Shown: piece after piece, positions 51,793 through 61,094 of the stretch
How the letters are laid out: every line of letters starts with the position of its first letter
Position numbering within the stretch: the stretch's first letter is position 1
From: Bifidobacterium oedipodis
GTDB taxonomy: Bacteria > Actinomycetota > Actinomycetes > Actinomycetales > Bifidobacteriaceae
Assembly: GCF_012932425.1 (NCBI RefSeq)
Contig: NZ_JAAIII010000001.1
Coordinates: 558,001 to 622,000, forward strand
Direction of reading: 5' to 3'
DNA length: 64,000 nt
The notes under the pieces: generated by a model
Databases searched by the model: none
Told to the model about the DNA's origin: nothing
Seen by the model: the letters and a program-made list of their open reading frames with translations, nothing else
Translations under genes and position numbers: made by a program

Positions 51793-52395
51793 TCAGGCCT
51801 CTCGTCGGCCAGCCAAGGCACGAGACAGGGTGATTTCGTCGGCGTATTCCAGATCGGAGCCGACAGGCAAGCCGCTGGCCAATCGTGTTATCTTGACGCC
51901 CACGGGCCTGAGCAGTTGGGTGAGGTAGCTGGTGGTGGCCTCCCCTTCGATGTTCGGGTCGAGAGCCAGGATGACTTCGCTGACTTCGCCGTTTTCAAGC
52001 CTTTTGAGCAGTCCGGGAATGTTCAGATCGCTCGGCCCTACGTTGGCCATGGGGTTGATGGCACCGCCCAGCACATGGTAGAGCCCGCGGTATTCGCGCG
52101 TGCGTTCGATGCTCATCACATCCTTGGGCTCTTCGATCACACAGATTACGCTGTGATCGCGCCTCGGGTCGGCGCAAATCGGGCACGGGCTGGTTTCGCA
52201 GACGTTGCCGCAGATGTCACAGAAGCGCACCTTCGCCTTGACTTCTTCAATGGCTTCGGCCAAGTCCCGCGTCTCGTCTTCGGATGCGGACAACAGGTAG
52301 AATGCGATGCGCTGCGCTCCTTTCGGGCCGACACCAGGTAGTCGTCCGAACGCGTCGATCAGTCGTTGAATGGCGCCGTCATAGGCCAGTGCCAT
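51793..52395 (-). CDS. recR: recombination protein RecR
   Basis: A 200-residue recombination mediator that acts with RecO and RecF. The helix-hairpin-helix ([20 protein letters not shown]), the C4 zinc finger ([18 protein letters not shown]) and the Toprim domain ([14 protein letters not shown] to [16 protein letters not shown]) are complete. It lies 39 bp downstream of dnaX, a classical pairing. AAAGGAGA precedes the ATG. Confidence 0.97.
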   Translation of the reverse strand: MALAYDGAIQRLIDAFGRLPGVGPKGAQRIAFYLLSASEDETRDLAEAIEEVKAKVRFCDICGNVCETSPCPICADPRRDHSVICVIEEPKDVMSIERTREYRGLYHVLGGAINPMANVGPSDLNIPGLLKRLENGEVSEVILALDPNIEGEATTSYLTQLLRPVGVKITRLASGLPVGSDLEYADEITLSRALAGRREA

Positions 52396-52434
52396 GTGGA
52401 ATCTCCTTTACTTGTCTATTCGTCTCGTGTTTGC

Positions 52435-55332
52435 CTATTCATCCGTGTGTTTCTTAGCCGGCTGAATGTTCTTCGGGTTCTTGGGGTCGTCCGCTGCAAA
52501 TTCCTCGACCTTCTTGACCTCAAACATTTTCTTGAGACTGTCCAGATCCATAGCCGTGGCTTCGCCCAGCGACTGGTCGTTCATCGAGTACTCGTCATCC
52601 TCAGCGGCAACCTGCGGCCGATTATTCGGCTGCTGCGGCGACTGGCCTGCGCTCCATGGGTCAGGTTCAGCAGACGCAGGGGCCGATTGCTGCGGACGAG
52701 ATGGCTGCGGCTGGGATGGCTGCGGCTGACTCCACGGATCATTGGATTGCTGCGGCGCTGCTGCCGGTGGCTGAGGCTGGTTCCATGGATCATTAGGTTC
52801 CGGCGGCGCGATTGGCTGCTGCGGTTGGCTCCATGGATCCGCGGATGCAGACATTCCACCGGCAGGCTGATTCCACGGGTCTGCCGACGCGGGCGCGCTG
52901 CTCATGGGTTGGTTCCACGGGTCGTCCAACGGCTGAGCGATGGATGGCTGAGCCTGGGACGACGGCTGGGATGCTACCGGTGCTGATGGTTGCGGCTGAC
53001 TCCAAGGATCCGTTGCAGGGGAATTGCCGGGTTGCGGTTGGCTCCATGGATCAGGGGAACTATCGGCTGTCTTCGCTCCGCCGGACGCCATCCCAGTGGA
53101 ATTACCAGTCGAAACACCAGTGGCCGGGACTGCTGGCGATTCCGTAGATGGTGTCGCCCACGGGTCAATGCCATCGCTGACATCGGGAACCGCCACATGC
53201 TTGTGCGGGTGTGGTTCAGCAGCTTGCTTGGCCGCTGTGGGCAACGGTTTGGCCCATGGGTCGTCAACATCAGGCCATGAGCCGCCAGATGTGCCAGCAC
53301 TTGTGGGCGCGGCGGCTACACCGGCTCGGTGATTGTCGTCAGCATCCTCGCTCGCTCCTGCGGCCGGTGATTTTGGTGATGCCGGCTCTCCGCCCGTGCG
53401 CACGCCCAAGCTGGCCCCCAAATTGGAGACCGCCAAACCAGCCTTGGCCATGGCGATCTGCTGCTTGACCTTGGCTTTCTGCTCGGGGCTCATGCGGCTA
53501 ACCGGTTCCACACGTTCGCCATTCGCTGCCGTCGGGGTGGGAGCGATGCTGACATTGGCACCAAACTGCTGTCTGACCGCATCGATAACCACAGCCGAGG
53601 CTTTTCTGCCGCTGTCGGTATCCACAGCGAGCGCGAAGGCGTGCTGACTCAACGGCTGATCGAATGTCAGCGACACGCATGGCACACCCTTGCGGTTGGG
53701 GCCGAACGAGATGACGGGCACTTTGTCACGCGATACGTATTCACGAATCGCCGATGGCATGGCCGCCACGGCGGCATCCCATTGCTCGTCCACCGTGCGA
53801 GAATCTGCAACGGCAGGTTTGCCACCCTGCTGCCCCGCATTGGGAACAGTAGCCATACTGGGCGCAGCAGGCATAGCGGGCGCAGCAGCACCGGCAGAAG
53901 TGGGGGAAGCAGCGGGAGCAGTACCAGTAGGCGCAACGGCACCAGTGTGCACAGCGGAGCCCGAAACCTGCGAAGCGGCTACTGGCACAGCCGGCGCAGC
54001 CGCTGTTGGTGACGGTGACGGCTGAGGCCGCTGGTTGCGCTGCGCGCCCGAGAACCCGCCATGAGAGGCGCCGACGAAACCGCCGCGGGACGCACCAGCG
54101 AAGCCACCGGCAGCGGCCCCAGATGCCGAAGAGCCAGCTTGAGCATCACCACTAGCCTGGCCTGCACCTGCGCCAGTTGAAGAACCAGACACACCGGCCG
54201 GGGCGACACCAGCGGACGCAAAGCCCGACTCAGCACCGGCCAGCAGACGTGCGGCCAACAGTTCAAGACGCATACGTGGGGATATCGCCCCGGTCATCGC
54301 ACCCAATGTGGTGTTGATAATATCCGCCATGGCGGTAAGAGCGCCCAGCCCAAAAGCTGCCGCCTGGCGATGCAAATCGTCCAAATCCTCGGCTTCTGCG
54401 GTGTCCGACAGCACTGACTCGGCCTTATCGCCGGCCAAGGTGAGCACCAGCAAATCACGGACGCGGGCCAGCAAGTCTTCCACAAAACGACGCGGGTCGA
54501 ATCCGCCGACCACGACCTTCTGGATTACGCCATACAGAGCTTCGCCATTACGGTCGATTACCGCATCCAAAGCCTCGCCAATCAACGCCTCTGGTGTGAA
54601 TCCCAGCAATGCCACAGCGGCATCATGGGTGATGACGCCCTTGACCGAGCCAACCATCAGCTGGTCAAGCACGGAAAGCGTATCGCGCATGGAACCGCCG
54701 CCGGCACGCATGGCCAGTTTGAGCACGCCAGGTTCCGGGCTGATGCCCTCCTTGGCACAAATGGTCTCCAGATACGGCCCCATAACCTCCTGCGGCACCA
54801 AGCGGAACGGATAGTGGTGCGTGCGAGAGCGAATCGTGCCGATCACCTTATCCGGTTCGGTGGTGGCGAAGATAAACATCACATGTTCGGGCGGTTCCTC
54901 GACGATTTTGAGCAGCGCGTTGAACCCCTGCTGGGTGACCATATGCGCCTCGTCGAGAATGAAAATTTTGTAGCGGTCACGGGCTGGGGCGAATCCGGCG
55001 CGTTCGCGCAGTTCGCGGGCGTCATCCACACCGTTATGGCTGGCGGCGTCGATCTCCACCACGTCGATGGATCCCGGGCCTCCCGTAGCCAGATCCTTGC
55101 AGCTTGCGCATTCGCCGCAAGGATGCGACGTGGGGCCTTTCGCGCAGTTCACGCAGCGCGCCAGAATGCGCGCAGAACTGGTTTTGCCACAGCCGCGCGG
55201 CCCCGAAAACAGATAGGCATGCGTCAGCTTGCCCTCATCCAAGGCACGCATTAAAGGAATGGTGACTTGATCCTGCCCAATCACTCCCTCAAAGGTGTCA
55301 GGTCTGTACCTGCGGTACAACGCCAATGCCAT
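52435..55332 (-). CDS. dnaX: DNA polymerase III subunits gamma and tau with DPWxQP-repeat tail
   Basis: A 965-residue clamp-loader ATPase. The N-terminus has the P-loop GPRGCGKTSSARILA, four zinc-binding Cys in CVNCAKGPTSHPCGECASC, Walker B LDEAHM and the DnaX lid and collar domains to about residue 370. The remainder is a long Ala/Gly/Ser/Pro-rich tail. From about residue 770 it has at least seven DPW(S/N)QP-type repeats, and it ends in a short charged segment. Slippery heptamer control of gamma was not found. The first codons use AGG and AGA, rare in the surrounding genes. A relic of a second dnaX 5' end lies upstream (55385-55513). Confidence 0.96.
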   Translation of the reverse strand: MALALYRRYRPDTFEGVIGQDQVTIPLMRALDEGKLTHAYLFSGPRGCGKTSSARILARCVNCAKGPTSHPCGECASCKDLATGGPGSIDVVEIDAASHNGVDDARELRERAGFAPARDRYKIFILDEAHMVTQQGFNALLKIVEEPPEHVMFIFATTEPDKVIGTIRSRTHHYPFRLVPQEVMGPYLETICAKEGISPEPGVLKLAMRAGGGSMRDTLSVLDQLMVGSVKGVITHDAAVALLGFTPEALIGEALDAVIDRNGEALYGVIQKVVVGGFDPRRFVEDLLARVRDLLVLTLAGDKAESVLSDTAEAEDLDDLHRQAAAFGLGALTAMADIINTTLGAMTGAISPRMRLELLAARLLAGAESGFASAGVAPAGVSGSSTGAGAGQASGDAQAGSSASGAAAGGFAGASRGGFVGASHGGFSGAQRNQRPQPSPSPTAAAPAVPVAASQVSGSAVHTGAVAPTGTAPAASPTSAGAAAPAMPAAPSMATVPNAGQQGGKPAVADSRTVDEQWDAAVAAMPSAIREYVSRDKVPVISFGPNRKGVPCVSLTFDQPLSQHAFALAVDTDSGRKASAVVIDAVRQQFGANVSIAPTPTAANGERVEPVSRMSPEQKAKVKQQIAMAKAGLAVSNLGASLGVRTGGEPASPKSPAAGASEDADDNHRAGVAAAPTSAGTSGGSWPDVDDPWAKPLPTAAKQAAEPHPHKHVAVPDVSDGIDPWATPSTESPAVPATGVSTGNSTGMASGGAKTADSSPDPWSQPQPGNSPATDPWSQPQPSAPVASQPSSQAQPSIAQPLDDPWNQPMSSAPASADPWNQPAGGMSASADPWSQPQQPIAPPEPNDPWNQPQPPAAAPQQSNDPWSQPQPSQPQPSRPQQSAPASAEPDPWSAGQSPQQPNNRPQVAAEDDEYSMNDQSLGEATAMDLDSLKKMFEVKKVEEFAADDPKNPKNIQPAKKHTDE

Positions 55333-55384
55333 CGCTATCTCACTTTCCGTCCTGTGACCGTCACCATACTGTTACATTGCCTCA

Positions 55385-55513
55385 TCGCTGTCGCGATTCG
55401 GCGTCGCCTACAGACAGCCCACCGGGCTGTCTGCTTAACGGCTCCGCCTGATCCTGCCCAATCACCCCTTCAAAGGTGTCGGGACGGTAACGTCGATATA
55501 GTGCCAAAGCCAT
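55385..55513 (-). pseudogene. relic of a second dnaX 5' end
   Basis: The first 22 codons read MALALYRRYRPDTFEGVIGQ and then DQ, identical in protein to the start of the intact dnaX 50 bp downstream. Half of these 22 codons (11) differ, all synonymously. After that the frame runs on for 20 unrelated codons to a TGA at 55383-55385. The relic is most simply the old 5' end of dnaX left behind when the rest was replaced or displaced by recombination. A hairpin (55411-55433) lies within it. Confidence 0.8.
55411..55433. terminator. hairpin inside the dnaX relic
   Basis: CAGACAGCCC and GGGCTGTCTG form a 10-bp perfect stem with an ACC loop. It could end transcription from upstream or mark the end of a lost element. 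There is no U-tract. Confidence 0.45.
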
Positions 55514-55601
55514 AGCTACTAACCTACCTTGCCCTCGCTAACAAACACGTATTAACATATTGTCAACTGCACTCATGCCGTATCAATGCCGAGGAGATGC
55601 C

Positions 55602-56198
55602 ATGAACGACAACGAAGCGCGCCGCACCAATCGCGCCGATGCCCGACGGGAAGCCATCGTGCGTGCTGCACGCAGCATTTGCCTGGACAAGGGCTTCTCC
55701 AAAATCACCGTTTCGGACATAGCAGATAAGGTGGGGATGACACGCTCGCTGTTCTACCACTATTTCGCCGACAAAGATGCCGTGGCCGATGCCGTGCTGG
55801 ATGATGTGATCGACGAGATTCTCACCAAGCTGGAGCATTGGAATCAAAACCGCGAAACCGGCAATATCAACAAGGCCCTTGACGATATGGTGCGTCTGCT
55901 GCGTGCACTGATCGCGGACGAAAGCCCATTCTCCAACCGCATGGTGCAGGATGGCAACGCCGAACTGTATATCAAGTTCATCGACCGGGCCGCGGACCGC
56001 ATCGCCGACTACATCGGCAACACCACCGTGCGGGATTTCGAGCAGCTGCATGGACTACCGATCACCAATGTGCATGAAACATTCTTCACGTTGATCGTCG
56101 GACTGATCTCCCTGATCCGTTCGCATCAGAACATCAGCGACGACACGTTGAAGCAGGTTATCGCCCAGACATTGCACATCGACGACTACATCGGCTGA
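55602..56198 (+). CDS. TetR family transcriptional regulator
   Basis: A 198-residue regulator. The N-terminal TetR HTH is clear: REAIVRAARSICLDKGFSKI, TVSDIADKVGMTRSLFYHYF and ADKDAVADAV. The helical ligand domain has no recognised specificity. ATG 55602 is chosen because GAGGAG lies 6 nt upstream; an in-frame start at 55560 lacks a site. It is divergent from the dnaX relic and convergent with the lipid kinase gene, so its target is not obvious. Confidence 0.9.
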   Translation: MNDNEARRTNRADARREAIVRAARSICLDKGFSKITVSDIADKVGMTRSLFYHYFADKDAVADAVLDDVIDEILTKLEHWNQNRETGNINKALDDMVRLLRALIADESPFSNRMVQDGNAELYIKFIDRAADRIADYIGNTTVRDFEQLHGLPITNVHETFFTLIVGLISLIRSHQNISDDTLKQVIAQTLHIDDYIG

Positions 56199-56264
56199 CT
56201 TGGCAATACCGATCGGCAAGCGATCAACAACTGTGCGACAATCGTTCGGCAGCGTTGGTCAACG

Positions 56265-57389
56265 TTACACAAAACGCCCTGTCAACGGATCACGCCCGTC
56301 ACGGCGTATCGCCTCTAGGGTCAGTTGTTCGCTTTCGTCGCTTTGTGCGGCCACCGCAGGAGGCACCAGCACGCGCAGGGCGCGTCTCTGCATCGAAACC
56401 CTGACCGGCAGGCATCCGACATATTCGCCATCCGCCATCAGGATCGGCGGTTCGGTGCCGCTTTCGGCACGGGTGATCTCGATTTCGCTCACACGCTCCC
56501 AGCCGAACACCTGCGAGGCGAGCAAACGTCCGTTATAAGCGTTCGACAGAGCCACGGCGCATTCCTTGACATTGGGCATATGTTCCAACCACACCAAGTC
56601 CAGCAGACCATCGTCGAGGCATGAATATGGGCAGACCGCGATGCCACCGCCGACATACCGCGAATTCGCAACCGTCAGCATCGGCGAGATGATATCCCGT
56701 TCATCCGTCGATCCATCAGCCAGTGTGGCTTTGACGTGATATCCGTAACTGGCCATATGCGTCAGCTTCACCAGCACACCAACCATATAGCGCACCGTTC
56801 CATTGGGCAGATGCGAATGATTGGCGTAATCGTTGATGCTGGCATCCAATCCGCACGACAACATGCCGGCATAGTACCGATCAATGGGATGCGTTTCGCC
56901 TGCGTCCGCCACCTGTTCGTACTCGCGGCCGGTGCTTGGATCAACCGCGTACCCGCCTTCCAGTGAGGTGACTCGACCCATGTCCACATCGATATGGGAG
57001 CCACACACCATAGCTCCGACGATGCCTTCAACCGAGGTTTCCACACGATTAATCGGCAGCTTGAGACCACGTGCGAAGTCGTTGCCTGAACCAATCGCCA
57101 CAATCCCTAAGGGTTTGCCGCTGAATCCGACGGCATTCGCGCCAAGCCCCACCATGCCGTCACCGCCGACCACCACCAGATAATCGTATTCCCCTGCATG
57201 TTCGCGAGCGCGGGCCAGCGAATCATCGAAACTGGAACCGGTGAGATCCACGACATCGAATCCATACTGTTCACCGCTGTGCTCAAGTAGATCAAGCACC
57301 TGCGCATCGACTTTGGCACCGCGGCCTTTATCCGAGGTGGGGTTACCCACCATGGCCACGACATGACGGTTCTCTCTTATGCCACTCAT
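56265..57389 (-). CDS. diacylglycerol kinase-like lipid kinase
   Basis: A 374-residue cytosolic or membrane-associated kinase of the DagK/YegS/BmrU family. The nucleotide-binding blocks are VVAMVGNPTSDKGRGAK, YLVVVGGDGMVGLGANAV (GGDGM) and GIVAIGSGNDFARGL (GSGNDFAR). The C-terminal domain with GGGIAVCPYSCLDDGLLDLV follows. Substrates are probably diacylglycerol or related lipids. It lies 17 bp downstream of the last Tad gene on the same strand and may be co-transcribed with it. Confidence 0.93.
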   Translation of the reverse strand: MSGIRENRHVVAMVGNPTSDKGRGAKVDAQVLDLLEHSGEQYGFDVVDLTGSSFDDSLARAREHAGEYDYLVVVGGDGMVGLGANAVGFSGKPLGIVAIGSGNDFARGLKLPINRVETSVEGIVGAMVCGSHIDVDMGRVTSLEGGYAVDPSTGREYEQVADAGETHPIDRYYAGMLSCGLDASINDYANHSHLPNGTVRYMVGVLVKLTHMASYGYHVKATLADGSTDERDIISPMLTVANSRYVGGGIAVCPYSCLDDGLLDLVWLEHMPNVKECAVALSNAYNGRLLASQVFGWERVSEIEITRAESGTEPPILMADGEYVGCLPVRVSMQRRALRVLVPPAVAAQSDESEQLTLEAIRRDGRDPLTGRFV

Positions 57390-57406
57390 GGTTTCACCAT
57401 AGCCAA

Positions 57407-57814
57407 TTATGGCGAAGGCCCGCCAGCGGCCAGCACATTACTGCTCATAATCGTCTCCTTCACACATTCCACCGGCCCGGCGAGCGCGGTTCGTTCCACA
57501 TAGGGAGCGATGGGTACCGCAGTCGGAACTTCCACGGCCAGGCGCACATCATCACCATTGACCTCGCAGCCAGACAATCGAATATCGTTGGCGCGTGCCA
57601 GACCGGCTGCAAACGCGCAGGGATCAGCGGTATCGCCTTGCCAGAAAGCGGTGGCGGATTGGAGGGCGATGAGATCAGCAAGGGAGCGCGCCCGATTCTG
57701 GCATATCAGCAGATTGCCAGCGCAGGCGACGATTGCCAGCATTATTCCAACGACCATAACCAATATGGCGCCGGCCATGGTGCCGGAGCCTTCCTCCCAT
57801 TGCTGCGCGCTCAT
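57407..57814 (-). CDS. TadE/TadG-like pseudopilin of the Tad pilus locus
   Basis: A 135-residue membrane protein with a pseudopilin-like start (WEEGSGTMAGAILVMVVGIM followed by a long hydrophobic helix). The glycine before SGTMAG resembles a prepilin cleavage site, but the usual Glu at +5 is missing. In actinobacteria this position is held by the Rv3655c-like TadE-related protein in the helicase/secretion neighbourhood. AAAGGAG precedes ATG 57814. It is last of the pilin-like genes. Confidence 0.8.
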   Translation of the reverse strand: MSAQQWEEGSGTMAGAILVMVVGIMLAIVACAGNLLICQNRARSLADLIALQSATAFWQGDTADPCAFAAGLARANDIRLSGCEVNGDDVRLAVEVPTAVPIAPYVERTALAGPVECVKETIMSSNVLAAGGPSP

Positions 57815-57842
57815 CGCCGTACTCCTTTCGTCTGCCGGCTGC

Positions 57843-58217
57843 CTATTGCCGTATGGCCACAGCTTCGCCGGTAACATGCAGTGGTGTCAGGTTCATCAGT
57901 CCAGACACTCCTACAGGGCAAGTGACCGTGACATGCACGGTCTGTTCGCCCTGGCCGATGTTCATATCGACGTTGCTGCCAACAATCTGCGCCGCCGCCA
58001 ACCGAGCAGCCTCTTCGTCTTCCACCACCAGAGCACGAGCAGCGGCAGTCGCCGCACTCTGGCAGTCCATGGAAGTCACCACCGCACGCCCAAGCACCAG
58101 TACTATGCCGGCAACAGCCACAACACTGGGCAGTACCAACGCGAACTCCGCCGTAGCCGCGCCGGTTTCCAGCTGTGCGATTCCGGCACATCGCGCAAGG
58201 CAAAGACGCAGACGCAT
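57843..58217 (-). CDS. tadE: TadE-like pseudopilin
   Basis: A 124-residue membrane protein. The motif ETGAATAEFALVLPSVVAVA has the prepilin cleavage Gly, the Glu at +5 and an aromatic at +6, followed by a hydrophobic helix, as in TadE. It is a minor pilus assembly component. ATG 58217 follows GGTGA by 6 nt and the gene starts within a few bases of the flp gene stop, so the genes are coupled. Confidence 0.85.
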   Translation of the reverse strand: MRLRLCLARCAGIAQLETGAATAEFALVLPSVVAVAGIVLVLGRAVVTSMDCQSAATAAARALVVEDEEAARLAAAQIVGSNVDMNIGQGEQTVHVTVTCPVGVSGLMNLTPLHVTGEAVAIRQ

Positions 58218-58222
58218 AGCAA

Positions 58223-58510
58223 TCACCCGACGTTCAATGCTTTTTTGATGAGGTTGGTCAGCAGTGTTTTAATCGCATCCGATTTGACGATAGTGGCCAG
58301 CACGGCGGCGAATCCTGTGGCCGCAACCAGCACCACCGCATATTCGGCGGTGGCCGCGCCCTCTTCGGGCTCGGCCATCAGAGTGCGCACGCGGGCATCC
58401 ATCATGCATAATCGTCTTCTGGCTGCATCAGTCAGTTCAAGCATCCGTGCTCTGCTGTGCGCAACAATGCCGGCCGTCCCATCGACATTGACGGGTATTG
58501 GGGTGTTCAT
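58223..58510 (-). CDS. flp: Flp-type pilin (DUF4244 family)
   Basis: A 95-residue prepilin. After a leader of about 50 residues comes EEGAATAEYAVVLVAATGFA, with Gly-1, Glu+5 and Tyr+6 as in Flp pilins, then a hydrophobic helix and a short basic end. This should be the fibre subunit of the Tad pilus. ATG 58510 follows AGAAAGGA. No prepilin peptidase (TadV) gene lies in the window; in bifidobacteria it is often encoded elsewhere. Confidence 0.85.
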   Translation of the reverse strand: MNTPIPVNVDGTAGIVAHSRARMLELTDAARRRLCMMDARVRTLMAEPEEGAATAEYAVVLVAATGFAAVLATIVKSDAIKTLLTNLIKKALNVG

Positions 58511-58672
58511 CGGTGTTCCTTTCTGTTGGTTTGTGGAGTGCGGCAGACAGCGCCGCTGCGTCCCTTGCAAGCAGGCAGTGGCTACGTCATGTCGCCTTCC
58601 CCCTGCCGTGTGGGCTGGGAGATACGTTCCACTGTGAGACTTCATTGCCGCGCAGTCACGGCAGTTCACGGT

Positions 58673-58738
58673 ATGTGCATCGAGCTTGGTAGGTTATCCA
58701 CACCCCGGAGTGTCGTCCACAACACATGTGGATAACCG
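58673..58738. repeat. DnaA-box hairpin element, copy 1
   Basis: ATGTGCATCGAGCTTG is followed by GTTATCCACA (58693-58702), a degenerate box GTCCACAA and TGTGGATAAC (58727-58736). The outer boxes are inverted repeats that can form a hairpin, and both contain the DnaA-box TTATCCACA. It lies upstream of flp and downstream of tadC. It is 64 bp long and nearly identical to the copy at 62089-62156. Confidence 0.85.
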
Positions 58739-58793
58739 CAAATCGTTGTGACATCGTCGCGCAGATAAGCCGAACATGGCAGCAAGCCATCGC

Positions 58794-59420
58794 CTACGCC
58801 ATGAACGATGCAATGATCGGTATCACGCCGATAAGTACGAATGCCGGCAAAAAGCACAGCCCCGTGGGCAGCAACAGCGTGACGCTTAAACGCGCCGCAC
58901 GCTGTTCAATTGCCGCACGTTGATCCTTATGCCACTGCTCGATCGCGGTCTGCAATCGAATTGTCGGAGCATCGCCATGCAACCATGACGATGCCAATGC
59001 GTCGTCCAATATGTCCAGGAGTGCTTCGTCTACGTCATCCGCCTGTCCGTCGCCGTGCGCCAATGCCTCTCCCCTAGCCGACCGCCATGCCTCACGCCAA
59101 GGAACGCCACGATGCAGCGCAACACCCACCGAGGCGATACGGCAGCCCGTTGCCCCGCCCATGGCATCACCCACCACTATCAAGACCCTGGGAATCGGCA
59201 CGCCTTGCTGCAGCGCCACCTCCACCATGCGCAACACCAGCATGGGCCAGACTTCCTTCGGCAGGGAACGCATCATCCGATCCCCGGCAACCGGCAACCG
59301 CCTGCAAGGGCGAGGCATCGACAGCCATGCCGATGTGGCCGTCAGTATCGCAGTCATGCAGCACCACATCACCATCACCGTCACAATCACCGTTGTCGTG
59401 CCATCAGTGCGCGCATCCAT
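58794..59420 (-). CDS. tadC: TadC-like membrane platform protein
   Basis: A 208-residue membrane protein of the type II secretion F family: N-terminal helix (TTTVIVTVMVMWCCMTAILT), a cytoplasmic part with LALQQGVPIPRVL-like VEVALQQGVPIPRVLIVVGD and a C-terminal helix (LCFLPAFVLIGVIPIIASFM). It should pair with TadB as the inner-membrane platform. The start at ATG 59420 overlaps tadB by 34 bp; an upstream start at 59444 is possible. Confidence 0.8.
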   Translation of the reverse strand: MDARTDGTTTVIVTVMVMWCCMTAILTATSAWLSMPRPCRRLPVAGDRMMRSLPKEVWPMLVLRMVEVALQQGVPIPRVLIVVGDAMGGATGCRIASVGVALHRGVPWREAWRSARGEALAHGDGQADDVDEALLDILDDALASSWLHGDAPTIRLQTAIEQWHKDQRAAIEQRAARLSVTLLLPTGLCFLPAFVLIGVIPIIASFMA

Positions 59421-60067
59421 GCCAAGCCCGCCACATAGCAGCATATTCCCAGCAGCAAGCAGACCAGGCCACGTGATGAGCCAAACAGAAACGACACAGG
59501 CCGGCCGCCCATCAATTCACCCAATGCCACGGTGATGGCGGGCAATGCACTGAGCAACCCCACCGTAGCCTTAGGCACGGCAAGCGCCTGCGCTTGCAAA
59601 TCGCGCATCAGACGCAGCTGCCGATACGATTCCAACACGGCTTCCATGCATGGAACGGCGCGGCAGCCAAGTTCTTCGCTTACTGTCGCTGCACAAGCCA
59701 GTCCAGCGGCCACCTGCACCGCATGCGCCTGCCGTTCGGTTGGCAGGCGATGTTGTTCCAGCAATGCCGCCAAACGAGCGACAGTGAGTGTTCTGCCAGC
59801 AAATGGCTGCCCCGTCTGCTCTTCAAACGCCTCCACCACCATGCTTCCGGCCCGTATGCGGGCAATTGCCGAGGCAAGTACCTGCTCGATGCCCCTCGGG
59901 ATGGCCTGCTCACGCTTCAATACCGCGCCATTCCCGCCGCGTCGTGCACTTACGCCGGATGTCGGCTGCCAAAAATCCCTTGTTCGTCGGCACCACCCAA
60001 GGCTCCGCAGCCGTTGCGGCCAAAGCGTAACGGCGAGCGCCATCATCAACGCACTGATCACAGCCAT
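59387..60067 (-). CDS. tadB: TadB-like membrane platform protein
   Basis: A 226-residue membrane protein related to the TadB/T2SF family. It shows an early hydrophobic stretch (VISALMMALAVTLW), the cytoplasmic part IEQVLASAIARIRAGSMVVE and AVLESYRQLRLMRDLQAQAL, and two C-terminal helices. ATG 60067 follows GGAGGTGAGA. It lies 7 bp after tadA and overlaps tadC, giving a tight operon. Confidence 0.8.
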   Translation of the reverse strand: MAVISALMMALAVTLWPQRLRSLGWCRRTRDFWQPTSGVSARRGGNGAVLKREQAIPRGIEQVLASAIARIRAGSMVVEAFEEQTGQPFAGRTLTVARLAALLEQHRLPTERQAHAVQVAAGLACAATVSEELGCRAVPCMEAVLESYRQLRLMRDLQAQALAVPKATVGLLSALPAITVALGELMGGRPVSFLFGSSRGLVCLLLGICCYVAGLAWMRALMARQR

Positions 60068-60074
60068 TCGTCTC

Positions 60075-61088
60075 TCACCTCCACTGTGTGGCGAACTGTT
60101 GCCATGCATCGGCGTATCGGATGGTTTCGCCGCCATCCCAATCCGCCAATGCCACGCCGTGTAATGCATCATCGTTGACGCGCAAACAGCCGATCTGCGC
60201 GATGCGTCGATGCCCGGCCTCCCGTTCGAGATGCACCACCACATCAAAGGCCCCGGCCGCCAACATAGCCAATGCAGGAGGGGCAACACCGGCCAGCAAC
60301 CCCAATGCCGCCAGTCGGGCCGGCACGCGAGCCACACTGTCCGCGTGCAATGTGGTCATGCCGCCATGGTGGCCGGAATTGAACGCCCGCAGCAGATCCG
60401 CGATTTCCTCGCCCCGGCATTCGCCAAGCACCACACGATCAGGCCGCATGCGCAGGGTGGCTTTCGTTAATTCCGGCAGACCGATGGCACCAACACCTTC
60501 CACATTCGCCTCTCTGGCCACCAGCGATACATGATTGGCATGCCCGATATCCCCCAATTCGCGTATCTCCTCAACGGTAACGATGCGTTCATCACGTGCG
60601 CACTGGGCAAGCAGCGCCTTGACCAAGGTGGTTTTGCCTGTACCGGTACCGCCGGTAACCAATATCGAAGCCCTGCGCCGCACCAAGCCAATCAGCAGTG
60701 ACAGCCACGATGCGGGGAACATCCCCGCGGACTGCAACGCTGGCAGGGTTGCCTTGCTGCGATCGGGCAAGCGTATGGAGATAGCCGCTCCTTCGGGCAC
60801 CAATGGCGCGATAACGGCGTGCACGCGCACGCCATCCACGCTGGAGGCGTCTGCAATCGGGCAAGCATCATCCAAACGCCGTCCCATTCTGGCGCATAGT
60901 TGCACCGCGTATTCGCGCACTACGCGGGCGGAGCGAAACGGCACACTAAGCGTATGCTCATGCATGCCTTCGCCTGTGTCTGCCCATACTCGGCCATCAC
61001 AGGTCACTGCCACATCCGTGACCTTCGGATCATGGACAACTTCGTCCAACAATCCGAAGGTCATAGTGTGCTCTGCCTCGCCATGCAT
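60075..61088 (-). CDS. tadA: TadA/CpaF-type secretion ATPase
   Basis: A 337-residue hexameric ATPase that powers Tad pilus assembly. It has Walker A VTGGTGTGKTTLVKAL (about residue 145), the Asp box VTVEEIRELG, Walker B PDRVVLGECRGEEIADLL, His box SGHHGGMTTLHADS and the N-terminal DPKVTDVAVTCDGRVWADTG. All standard VirB11/TadA motifs are present. It starts 6 bp after the CpaE-like gene ends. Confidence 0.95.
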   Translation of the reverse strand: MHGEAEHTMTFGLLDEVVHDPKVTDVAVTCDGRVWADTGEGMHEHTLSVPFRSARVVREYAVQLCARMGRRLDDACPIADASSVDGVRVHAVIAPLVPEGAAISIRLPDRSKATLPALQSAGMFPASWLSLLIGLVRRRASILVTGGTGTGKTTLVKALLAQCARDERIVTVEEIRELGDIGHANHVSLVAREANVEGVGAIGLPELTKATLRMRPDRVVLGECRGEEIADLLRAFNSGHHGGMTTLHADSVARVPARLAALGLLAGVAPPALAMLAAGAFDVVVHLEREAGHRRIAQIGCLRVNDDALHGVALADWDGGETIRYADAWQQFATQWR

Positions 61089-61094
61089 AGTGCG

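Noticed and set aside
55560..55601. Upstream start for the TetR gene
   Set aside because: It has no ribosome site, while ATG 55602 follows GAGGAG at a normal distance.
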